Assembly (NCBI GenBank): GCA_964035015.1
Contig: OZ036001.1
Coordinates: 15,210,111-15,274,110 of the forward strand
Direction of reading: 5' to 3'
From: Corallium rubrum
Lineage: Eukaryota > Cnidaria > Anthozoa > Scleralcyonacea > Coralliidae
DNA: 64,000 nt
Made by a program: the position numbers and the translations under genes. The notes under the pieces are model-generated. The model had not been told where the DNA came from. It searched no databases and saw only the letters and a program-made list of their open reading frames with translations. Below, one piece after another: positions 1-12,300 of the stretch; position 1 is the stretch's first letter; the number at the start of each line of letters is the position of its first letter.

Positions 1-3
1 AAA

Positions 4-336
4 TCATTTGTCGAAAGTATAATGTCGAAAAAATGGTATTCGTTTGATGTTTTCAAGTAGAATTTGTTTAGCCATATCGTCCCAGACAATCATATTTCTC
101 GTCTTGGATGGTTTGTTATAGACAATGCTCGCACAATCTTTTAAGTAAGCATCTGGGCACGAAACGTTCAAAAATTTACAAATCCTAAGGAGTTGCGTAG
201 TAGGATTTTTAATAACTTCTTCGCTTTTGACGGTAAGAACGTTCTTCCCAAAACGCTGTATCAATTTCTGATTCCCCTCGGCAATTCTCATGTAGTATTT
301 AGCTCGTGATATCTGCAATGCCTTTGGAAGCTTCAA
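4..336 (-). CDS. Sulfotransferase exon 4 (C-terminus)
   Basis: This exon is 333 nt. A poly-T acceptor (TTTTTTTAG) at about 337-345 is followed by 110 codons and a TGA at 4-6. The protein contains LTVKSEEVIKNPTTQLLRIC and ends FFRHYTFDK. The motif YEDLI/KSEEV followed by a C-terminal helical part is usual for this fold. Confidence 0.85.
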   Translation of the reverse strand: MKLPKALQISRAKYYMRIAEGNQKLIQRFGKNVLTVKSEEVIKNPTTQLLRICKFLNVSCPDAYLKDCASIVYNKPSKTRNMIVWDDMAKQILLENIKRIPFFRHYTFDK

Positions 337-3300
337 CTAAAAAAAGGGTAAACTTGGCGGAATTAGTTGTACACCAAAACAAACCGTTCGCTCTGCAGTG
401 TCGGATCAAGGGAAAGGGACCAAAGGACATACCCGTCCCCTTTTGCTTTCTGGGCAGCTAAAAAAACAGTCAAGTGTGAATCTTTAAAATTTAATTCGAA
501 GAAAATCAAATGAGTCATCAAACTCGAGATTTGCATTATGCTAGATATCTTAGAGACTTATCTTGAAATTCAGGAGCTCTGGAAGCTTTTCAAAGTTGTG
601 GGTGTCCTGCGTCTCGCAGAATGCCATAAAAAGGGCCATGCCCTTCAGGTAATATCATAAAGTAGATAACTAATAACTATATATAAATAACATACGAGAT
701 AACATCACAAGTTTTCACAACAACTTCAAGAACTTTTATTATTGAACAATACACTGAACAATTTGTGAAGAGTTACAGATAGTTTCCAAAATGTCAATTT
801 GTTTAAAATTTGCTAAAATATTGTGTCCTTATGTAGGACACCCACAGTCCAGAAAGTGCGAGTGTCCGGACACCCGGACACCCGCTGCTTCCAGAGCCCC
901 TGTTGAAATAGAACTGATATTCAAAGCTGTGATATTTTCCCTCGCTGTGGGTATCACTGATAGCCGAGCGTTAGTTGAAAGAAAGACAACATATATTATT
1001 CTTATGTATATGAGTTACAAATAAGTTCACGCTAGGTCACTTGTCAACAGTGCACGAGAATGCCTTAAAATGACTCAAATTTTGTGTTGTTCGCAAATTG
1101 CAACATCCAACATTTTGCTTTATCAAAATGGAGTCAACGCCATTTCAGAGACTCTAGATGTGAGTAGAGTTGTAGCTGATCTCTCCTGTGCTTCGAGGAT
1201 TTTTCGCCGGGTTCTCCGGTTTTCCTCCCTCCGTAAAATCAACACCTAACATCTTAGCTGATGTGATCCGTGGTCTGAACTGTGTTGTTGGCGGCTGCTT
1301 CGAGTGCCTTTGATATGCCTCGACACGACCACGTTGATCTGCGTCCTTCGCAATTCAGCCGCTGGCTGCAAGTAAGGATGATTAGCCACCCAATCTTTTA
1401 TCCAAGTAAAGCCCTCGGGGCCTTTGTCTAAAAGCCCCGGTTCTCGATAATTAACTCTTACTTAGACCCCCTTTCACGCCATATACCGCATGGGCGGATC
1501 CAGAATTTTGGAAAAGGGAGGGCCCATCGTGTCGTCGACCGCGTAGTGCCGCAGCGGACGTCCGAGGGCGAAGGCGAAGCCCTGCTAGAGGGGCTGTGTG
1601 CATGACCCCGAAAAAGTTTGAACATAATCTAAAGAACTGGGTAAAAGCCGAGGTTCGACGTAATTAACTGACTTTAGTTCACGATCACCCGGTTGTTTAT
1701 TTATATAGTTACTCCCAACCACGCATGAATCACGGTTAATTGATTTATGCGTGGTTGGGAAAATCATTATCAATTATTGGACGAGTCCGAGAAAAATATC
1801 ATGATTTGTCAGTGGCGAGTAGCGAGACACTGACAAATCATGATATCTTGCGATAGACGAGTTCAATAATTGATTTATCATTCATAAAATAGTTAAAAAT
1901 TTGAAATGGCTGAAGTAAGAGATCGCCACTCGTCTCTCTGTCTTCGGTATACTAAAATCTTCGTAAAACTTACTTTTTGTTGGCACGAGTCTTGCTTTTT
2001 ATCTCACTAAAACTTCCTTTTCACTATTTCTTTTCTGAAGTACATTGTCGTTATGGATGCTTCCAAATACTCTCGATTATTTCCTCGGATAGCTGAAGAA
2101 CTAGCCGCCATGTTTACGAAAATTATTTGCCGTCAGCAGCGTTATCGCTAGTGCGCATGCTCATAAACTTATTTGCAGCAGAAAATTATTTGCACTCAGT
2201 TATTTGCAGGTAAATTAACCAATCAGAATGCGCGATAGAAACGAAATGAATGATAAGGGTTAATCAATGGTCACGAATGTGATAAAGGATTTATCATCGC
2301 GACCGAAGTGTTTTTTAGACAACTCTGTGATAACGAACTCAGGCAACCCCTGCGATCTTGAACTAAGTACGGCCCTCGATAAATTAGTACTGACGTAGTT
2401 ACCTCGGGTTCGGCCACTAACCTATACTTATATTTAATATAGGGCCTGCGCTAAACGTTGCGCAATAGACGTATTTAATTCAGACTATAAACAATTTCTT
2501 GAAAACATGGCGCCGAATTGTCGCTATTTATACCCAAAAATGCGGACAAACAAATAGAGCTGCTCCCAATTAATCGATTATTTTTTCGGGTTTTTTCCAC
2601 AATCGATTATACGTAACAATAATCGGATCATCTATAACAACTCTGCACAGCATGATGCCGGAATGATTTAATCTTGTTTTTGTTAAACAGATAAGTAATG
2701 ACTGATTACGAACATGCCTTAGTTAAACCAATTATTCATAAACTGATTAGCCAATAGTATCGCAGTATCATTTAAGAGTGTCAAGTGTAAACTAAACATC
2801 GTCTCTGTCTTGTCATGTCTCTTGTGTGAACTGTGAGAGCGCGAGAAAGGGCGCAATCTATAACCGTGATTAAACAGTCATTTAAAACGTGAGTAGTGAC
2901 TGAATTGTTGGGTGACAACAAAGGAGGCAATCCCCAACAAATTTAGTAAAAAATTTAAAAAAGCACCCCCTTCCTTTGAATGGACAAAGCACCATTTCGT
3001 GTTTAAACCAACATGTCGTATTTAATTCATGGCATATTTAATCAATACGATTAATCGATATTAATCGATTGTTGACAACAATTAATCGATTACGAAAATG
3101 AACCGATGGGAGCAGCTCTACAAACAAACCAAAATTGACTTTCAAATGATTGCAATTGTGCTATTATCTATTGTTCGGACAGCAAGAATTATGGGTAAAA
3201 TAGGACAAACTCAAATAGTGACGGCATCACGACGGAGCGCTATTTAACATTTAGACAACGAGCCTGAGTTTTTTATGAGCGAATAGTCAACGAGGAGAAG

Positions 3301-6300
3301 CCGAGTTGTCTAGTTGTTTTAGTATAAATTTACTAACAAAAGTTAAATAAATTCTTGACCATAAGGTATTCTTTGAGGATCGTTTAATACATTTTTTAAA
3401 TATATTTATGGAATAAATACAGTTAACAGCGAACTTTCTCTGTAGTATGTGGGCGTGGTAGGGTAGTTTGAAGGTCTGGGGACCCCCTTTCCCCTCTTTT
3501 CCCGCTCTAACTGGTCACGTGGTTAAGGCCTATATAAGCAACATCAAAAGGAGGCTCAGCACTGTTCTTGGTTGTGTCAACGCCAGACAAATGCCAAGGT
3601 TGACTTGGAATAGTCGTTCATCGCCCACCCACCCTCTCCAGATTCATAAGGAGAGGCCTAAAAGGTAACCAAGCAGCATTCATCTCAGGTATTGGACCAG
3701 TCACCACTGGAGTTCATACGAGCCAGAAGTAGTATTTATCATGATTATGCAGAGTAAATATCAGAATTGAGGTAACTCTCTCTGTACATTGTACAGGTGA
3801 CATGCAGTGTTTTAAATAGGGATGGGAGAAGGGTTACCGTAAGGTTGTTGGTCAGGCCCAAGGATACGCCTGTGGTAAGCATTCGGCCAGGCTCAAGCAT
3901 CAGCTGGACAACCTTGACGGTCTTGGATCGACTAACCCGATCCCATCCCTCTTCAGCCGGCAAAACGCCAAAGCTAGATGTAATCATATTACAGCAATTA
4001 TTATTATTATCATATTAAATATTCTCATCTATCATTAAGGAAGAGAGAGTAGTTAACTGCCAACAACAAACGTTCAACAGTCATGTCGGACATCTCCTTG
4101 GTCCCGTACAGTATATAGTAAGTCAATAACTGATGGAAAAGTAAAGTTTTCTTGCATAATTTCGCATGGCTTTTCATGTACAATATTGCCGAAACAATAT
4201 ATATCCACTCATTTGATTTGTAAAAGTGACAAAAAGTGGAAAGAAATGTAGTTTACATCACGAAATCTTATCAATAGCAAGCGTAATTTTGAAATGTGTT
4301 TTGTTTGCAGTTATTTCGTTTTAAACGAACACAGATAAACAATTTAACGATCTTACCATTAATAATTTCCATTCTAACCATTTTGTAGCCGTTTTTGTTT
4401 TCTGTAGAACTTATTGCTTCGCTTAAATGTTCAATTTCTTCTGTCATTTGCCCACTTCGTTAAAATTTTGGCGCCATTGTTGCTTAACAGAACAACCGCT
4501 GGCTCTAATGACCATTGCTCGCGATATACTACGCATTTTGTGATTGGTCAATTTCGTTAAAAGAAGGCTTTTCGGATAGTAACTCCTGCGATAGCCAATG
4601 AAATTCAAGGATTTGTGATAGCAACTTGTAAATTTATACTAATACTAGATATTGCCCTGTTGCCCTTGAATTTTTAATTATCGGTTCTCTTAGATAGAGC
4701 AAAGAAAACCGACTAAACTATTAAAGTGCTTATATCACTTGTGGGGTTTTAACGTATTTGAATAGAGCAAAAAAAAATTAGTTAATAAGTTATTTTGCCG
4801 TTTTAGATTTACTTTAATAGTTTCTGAGATATAAGCCTTTAAACATGCCAATTTCGGCTTTTCGCCAAAAATTTCCGTCGTTCATTTTTCAGCACGGGGG
4901 CCTGGGACTCAGGAACCTAAGACGACTGTCTTCTTAGTTGGAACTCTCGTCACGTGCTTCCTGGAAAATGGGTGTGGGCTTGACATTTCGATTTTTCAGT
5001 CAAATGTGTGTTTTGGGGAATCGATAAGCCGAAACGTAGTTGTTTTGGATTGACTCGTCCCTGAGTCCCAGGCCCCCAAAGTGTTAAAATGAACGACGGA
5101 AATTTTTGAGAATTGGCATGTTCAGAAGCCAATATGTCAGGAACTATTTGACTAAATCAAAAACGGCGAAATAACTTATTAACTGATTTTTTCTGCTCTA
5201 TTTAAATACGCTAAAACCCCACAAGTGATATAAGCACTTTAAATAAGCTACAGTAGATTACTGTTATATAAGAAGACATATACACTCACCGGATTTTTTA
5301 ACAGCAACTGTCGATTGTAATCTTCAGGCAAGCGAATACGTAAAATCTGTGTGGCGAAATTATCGAATGGATTGCGAACCACGTGAATAAATTTTATTGG
5401 TACCTTCACTTCTTCACGTATTTCCTTTAGGACTGACCAATAAACTGACGATCTTTGCAACAGTGTAGCTGTTTTTCCGCCTTTTTTGTCGCCAAATACC
5501 TAGGTTGAAACAAAAAGACGTGAATAGTTCAATAAAATCACATTTGCGTACTGTACAGACGCTCACGGATAGCCAGTGTACTGACACTCGCGAGTAGTCA
5601 ATGTACAGACACTCGAGAGTAGCCAGTGTACAGACACTCGAGAGTAGCCAGTGTACTGACACTCGAGAGTAGCCAGTGTGCTGACACTCAAGGGTAGCCA
5701 GTGTACAGACACTCGCGAGTAGTTAATGTACAGACAGTCGAGAGTAGCCAGTGTACAGACACGTGCACTCGAGAGTAGCCAGTGTACAGACACTCGAGAG
5801 TAGCCAGTGTACAGACACTCGAGGGTAGCCAGTTTACAGACACTCGAGAGTAGCCAGTGTACAGACACTCGAGAGTAGCCAGTGTACAGACACTCGAGAG
5901 TAGTCAGTGTACAGAAGACACTCGAGAGTAGCCAGTGTACAGACACTCGCGAGTAGTCAGTGTACAGACACTCGAGAGTAGCCAGTGTACAGACACTCGA
6001 GAGTAGCCAGTTTACAGACACTCGAGAGTAGCCAGTTTACAGACACTCGAGAGTAGCCAGTGTACAGACACTCGAGAGTAGCCAGTGTACAGACACTCGA
6101 GAGTAGCCAGTGTACAGACACTCGAGAGTAGCCAGTGTACTGACACTCGAGAGTAGCCAGTGTGCTGACACTCAAGGGTAGCCAGTGTACAGACACTCGC
6201 GAGTAGTTAATGTACAGACACTCGAGAGTAGCCAGTGTACAGACATGTGCACTCGAGAGTAGCCAGTGTACAGACACTCGAGAGTAGCCAGTGTACAGAC

Positions 6301-9300
6301 ACTCGAGGGTAGCCAGTTTACAGACACTCGAGAGTAGCCAGTGTACAGACACTCGAGAGTAGCCAGTGTACAGACACTCGAGAGTAGTCAGTGTACAGAA
6401 GACACTCGAGAGTAGCCAGTGTACAGACACTCGAGAGTAGCCAGTGTACAGACACTCGAGAGTAGCCAGTTTACAGACACTCGAGAGTAGCTGAGTGTAC
6501 ACACGGTTTGCGAGTAGTCAGTGTACAAACACTCGCTAGTAGTCAGTGTACAGACACTCGAGAGTAATCAGTGTACAGACATGCACTCGCGAGTAGACAG
6601 TGGACAGTTACTCAAAACATAGTTAATAGAAATATACATGGTTTAGAAGCTCAACAAAAGTCATTGTTTTATGTTTTTGTTCAGGTTTATGGAACTTTTT
6701 GCACTTTCATGGTTACTGGACATATTGTGTTTTCTGTATAATGAAGCAATCATCCAATAGCAACGTCTGGCTTCAATCACTCAACCGTACTGTTTAAATA
6801 TTAATAAATCTAGAACAAAGGATTTGGCACCTTCATGTACCTTTCAACATGAATCGTAGCTTGATTGTTAACCGCTTTGAAGTTTGCCGGGTTTCCAAAC
6901 CATGTATATTTTCTATTAACTACGAGTAGTCAGTGAACAAACATTCGAGAGTAGCCAGTGTACCGACACTCGCGAGTAGCCAGTGTACAGAAATGCACTC
7001 ATGAGTAGTCAGTGTACAGACATGCACTCATGAGTAGTCAGTGTACAGACATGTACTCGCGAGTAGTCAGTGTACAGACATGTACTCGCGAGTAGTCAGT
7101 GTACAGACATGTACTCGCGAGTAGTCAGTGTACAGACATGCACTCATGAGTTGTCAGTGTACAGATATGCACTCGCGAGTAGTCAGTGTACAGACATGCA
7201 CTCGCGAATAGTCAGTGTACAGACACTCGCGAGTAGTCAGTGTACAGACATGCAACTCATGAGTAGTCAGTGTACAGATATGCACTCGCGAGTAGTCAGT
7301 GTACAAACACTCGAGAGTAGCCAGTATTCCGACACTCGCGAGTAGCCAGTGTACAGGCGCTTTTCGAGTAGCCAGTGTACGGACACTCGTGAATAGCTAC
7401 TAATACGTATACAGACATTCGCGAGTACCCAGTGTACATAAACTCGCGAGTACCAGTGTACAAACACCCGAGAGTACCTAGTGTACAGACACTCGCGAGT
7501 AGTCAGTGTACAGACATGCACTCGCGAGTACCCAGTGTACAGACAATCGCGAGTAGCCATGCAGCAATGACGATATTTCACTTGGTAAGGTCTTAATTTC
7601 TCTAGCACAATTAATCTGTCACTGAATTAACTGACCTTTATAGTTTCGCTGAACTGTCCTTGCCATTGATTTGGCACAAGATAATTATACTTGGTTTTGA
7701 AAATGCAGTCTTCCCTTGATCTGTCACCTTTGTTCGCTTCGTTGTAACTGTTCAAGTAAAGCTGCTGGAGTAAATGGCGCTTATTGCGACTTTCTCTGGT
7801 GAAGTTCAGCCACTGCTCCAAAACGTTGTATTCGTTGGCTACAACTATATTTGGATGGGCATCGAGTAGAGAACCAATCAGCGTGTGTCCACTCCTTGCG
7901 TAGCCAATGAAAAGCAGCATCGTTGCCACGCCATTCAAAACTCTTGAATCCAGTTCAATTTCTTTATGACTGTTTGCGTATTCCGGGAGTGAACGGCAAA
8001 GCGGTTTGGTTTTGATTTTTCTTTCACTGGTGGGCATAATGTTTACATATTTCTTCATCTCCTTTTTAAATAGAACTGTAATATTTCATAAAGAAAAAAA
8101 CTTCAAAAATTTATAGTCTAGTGAATATAAAATGGGTAAAAAATACGTCACTGTAAGAGCTACGCTTAAGCACCTAGTCCTTTAGGGCCTGTTCATAAGA
8201 GCCGGATTGGCCCGGCTAACCAGGATCCGCACGTTCTTGTTATTTCATATTAAGGTGGCTCCCTAGCTATAGTTTCAATAAATGCGCGCTATTTCATACG
8301 CTCGTTATCTAATGTTATTCATAACTTAGGTAAATACTAAGTAGACCTAATTACTATAGCAGAACTATGGCAGATATAAAATATTTATTAAAAAGTTCAA
8401 TTATTTGCTGTTACCATAGTAATAATGACGTTGGAATTTTGGTATATTTTCAAATATTGCATAATTGAAGCGGCACCTCTTCCGTTTGCTTCGGCGAATT
8501 TTCTTGAAAATTGCTGAGATGATAGATATTGTTGTAGAATATCCATGCAAAAAATGAAGGTAGGTTGTAGGGACAGATTTTTCGCTATAAAAATTATCTA
8601 TTTAAAAAAAGTTCTGTCTTATGAAATTTTTTAAAAATTATATATACTTTAGAACTTTTTATAAACTACTTATTTACAAAATTTTACCAAAATTCACCGA
8701 AGAAAACGTCTACAAGTCTAACATCCATGTCGACGCGGTCATAGAATTTCGAAACGACAAGATCGCTGTTTACGCATGCGTAGCGATACTATTCTAGTCA
8801 CCAGTCCCCTGTTGAAATTACCGTAGGGAGTCACCTTAAAAGAAACTTTATGTTCATATGGGAAGCGAGCCAGCCTGGCTAGGTGAGATCCCACTTGAGC
8901 TAGGCGGGATCCCGGTGAAGTGGGATGAAAATTTGCCATATGAACATAAACTTGCCGGGCTGGCCCGGTGAACCGGGATGATTTGTGTCACGAGAATCTT
9001 CCCTGGGCCACAAAACAAGATTTCAATCAACTTTAAGAAGCTATTACATCTAAACTAAACTAATTCTTTATAGCAAATTTATTTTATGCAAGTTTTAAAG
9101 CCACAGTAAGGTCCTAACAAAACGAGCCAGCCCGGTTAGTTGGGCCAGCCCAGCTCATATGAACAGCCCCTAAAATTCATCCCGGCTAGCTGGGTGGTAA
9201 AATTCATCCCGGCTATAGCTGGGCTGGTAAAATTCATCCCAGCTATAGCTGGCCTGGTAAAATTCGTCCCGGCTATAGCTGGGCTGGTAAAATTCATCCC

Positions 9301-12300
9301 AGCTAGCCGGGCTGGCTCGGCTCATATGAACAGGCCCTTAGAGCTTCAATTTTCAAATAAGTTCCCCCCTCTCTTTTAACCCATTCATTCGAATTGTTGT
9401 TGTGGAACAACTTTTATATTTTTTACTCTGTCTAACACCAAACGATTTACTCGTCAAGGGAAAACGTCTTGGGGGTGCTTACACGAGGCCGGTCCGAACT
9501 CAGGCTGGACTGACTTCAGGCAGTGGCGGCGCCAGGATGATACAACTGGGGTCATAGTAAATCGAGATATGGTCTGGATCATAGTCCCTAGAATTATATT
9601 GTCTGGAGACGCGGCGAACATCAAAACGGTTAACAATGAGCTACAATTTAGGTTCAGGGTGGCAAATAAGGTGCACAATCTTTTGTTTTACGTTCATTAA
9701 TATTTATAAAGCAACGCTGCTATTGGTTGATTGCTTCATTATACCAAAAATACAATGTGTTCAGCAAGCGTTAAGGTGAAATAAGGTGTACAAACGTGAA
9801 CAAAAACCTAGAACAAAGACTTTGGCAGCGTTTCCAGACAATTTATTTCTAGGGACTATGTCTGGATCAACTCGGCAAACTTCAAAGCGCCTATAACGAG
9901 CTGTGATTTTATGTTGAACCGTACCTTACACCGGCCACATCCTTTGTTTTAGGTTTATTAATATTTAAATAGCAGTGATTGAACTGAAACGTTGCTATTG
10001 GACAATTTGTTCGTTATACTAAAATACAATGTGTTCAGTGACCGTACACCGTGCACAAAAATGCATAAAGGCGAACAAAAAGATAGACCAAAGACTTTAG
10101 CTGAGTTTCCAGACCATATATCTCGATTGACTATGCTGGGGTGGACAGACCAAGCGCCGACTGAGGTGCGAGAAACCTCTAGGGGAGTCCGGAAAATTTT
10201 GGAATCTAGAGTCCCTGAAACGCCATTTCCTGCACTTTGAGGGGCGATTTTACAGAATTCTGAAGGTTATAAAACGTCTTGTGAAATTCATAACTAATTC
10301 ATGAGTTTTGCAGCCAATCCAATTTCAGAAATTACGTCACATGTATACCCCTGTAAACCCCGTACAAGCTAAAACCAATGATGCTAATTAGTTACAACCA
10401 CTAGTGGATGTGTACTCTTCTGATACAACCACTAGTGCTTGTAACTAATTAGCAAATTAGCATCTCAATATCCCAAAGGGATTTTTACTATTCATTCATT
10501 TCACAAGTTGTTTACAACACTCGCGTACTTTTTGTATTGAATATACAATCACTCGCCTTCGGCTCGTGATTGTATATTCAATACAACACGGCCGCTCGTG
10601 TTGTAAACATTACATAAAAAATGCACAAAAGAAAACACATTTTAGGACTTTGAATATATTAATTCAATATTATCTCGATGAGGCGATTACGAAATTTCTC
10701 CCGAGCCCTAACTACTTCGTATCAGCGGAGGGGATGCGACCGAGCGTACTTTATGTAACCCTTCATGAAATGCAATAGTACTGCTGACCGTGCTCGGTTC
10801 TCCTACCAACGCCGGAGTGATTATCAGCCGTGAACGCCACTGACAAATAATATTATAGCCACAATCTTAAAAAGTCTCAATACTACTTCGAACCCCACCC
10901 CCCAATGTTTTCTTCACGGATTTGGAAAAATTTAGAAATCGATCTGGAAAAGAACTGGGGTGGACATGTCCACCCAGTGGCGGCGCCACTGACTTCAGGT
11001 CGGTTAAATCCAAAAGAATTTTTACTTTAAAACGAGGTCATAAGGGCTAATTTATATACACATAAAATAATTCTAATTCGGCGGCCATGTTGGAATAAGA
11101 TCTACGTATGGGCTTTTTCAAGGTAATTGTCTGGGCTTTGATTTTTTTACAAAATCCCTTGTTAAGATTAGAGATGCACCGATATAGGAATTTACCGATA
11201 TTCCGATAACCGATATTTTAGTGCCGATATTTGCCGATACCGATAACCGATACCGATATTCTGGCTTCAGAAAATGTGCCTGTAAGTTCATTGTAACTGT
11301 AGTCTGTAAGTCTGACAAATGATGATAATAGGTAATAATATATAATTATTTATTAATAAATGAAAAATGCATTAGTAATGTTTACAACACGAGCGGCCGT
11401 GTTGTATTGAATATACAATCACTCGCGAAGGCGAGTGATTGTATATTCAATACAACAAGGACGCGAGTGTTGTAAACAACTTGTGAAATGAATGAATAGT
11501 AAAAATCCCTTTGGGATATTGAGATGCTAATTAGTTACAAGCACTAGTGGTTGTATCAGAAGAGTATACATCTACTAGTGGTTGTAACTAATTAGCATCA
11601 TTGGTTTTAGTTTGTACCACTGATCTCAAATAATATACTCATTACACTGGATAGAGCATCTATTGTTTCGCGCGTGGCAAAAATTGAAGTCGGAAGTGAG
11701 GCTAAAAATCTCGCGGCGGTCATATCCGGTGGGACCCACAATATTGCTGAATCATAGTTTTCGCCTCTGGTTTTCGCTTTAAATGATCGGGTTTTTAACG
11801 AAAACCAGCTAAATTTTTGTAACATGTATCTGTCGCTATGGGAGAACTTAAAAGTGGCTGTATGAAAACCAAGTGGGTCCCACCTGAAATGGCCGCCGCT
11901 AATTTATTCCGACTTCACAGCGAGCACCGGATGCTCTATCCAGTATAATGAGTCTATTATTTGAGATCAGTGGTTTGTACGGGGTTTAGAGGGGTATACA
12001 TGTGACGTAATTTCTGAAATTGGATTGGCTGCAAAACTCATGAATTAGTAATGAATTTCACAAGCTACTAGAGAGTTTTGTCTTTCGATGGTTTTTTGAA
12101 CACATTAAATCATCAATCGACCCTCTTCAGTTTGGAAATATCAAGAATTGCTCTACTACACACGCTCTTATCCATCTGATCCACCACTGGTTGGCAGCAC
12201 TGGAAAACCCTGGCTCAACTATCAGATGCTGTATGATTGATTTTTCCAAAGCCTTCGATTGTATTGACCATAATATTTTACTCCATAAATTACAAATACT

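Noticed and set aside
3797..4018. Small gene (RDGRRVTVRLLVRPKDTP...)
   Set aside because: It overlaps an antisense frame, lies in an intron, and shows no recognised family or splice context.
5563..6502. 25-aa repeat proteins (SVHWLLSSVCTLATL...)
   Set aside because: They are artefacts of the 25-bp minisatellite inside a sulfotransferase intron; all three frames give similar proteins.
10919..10991. Right end of the 1471-bp hAT as an unrelated copy of the sequence at 9521
   Set aside because: The identical 8-bp ACTTCAGG flanks and mirrored ends show both are termini of one element.
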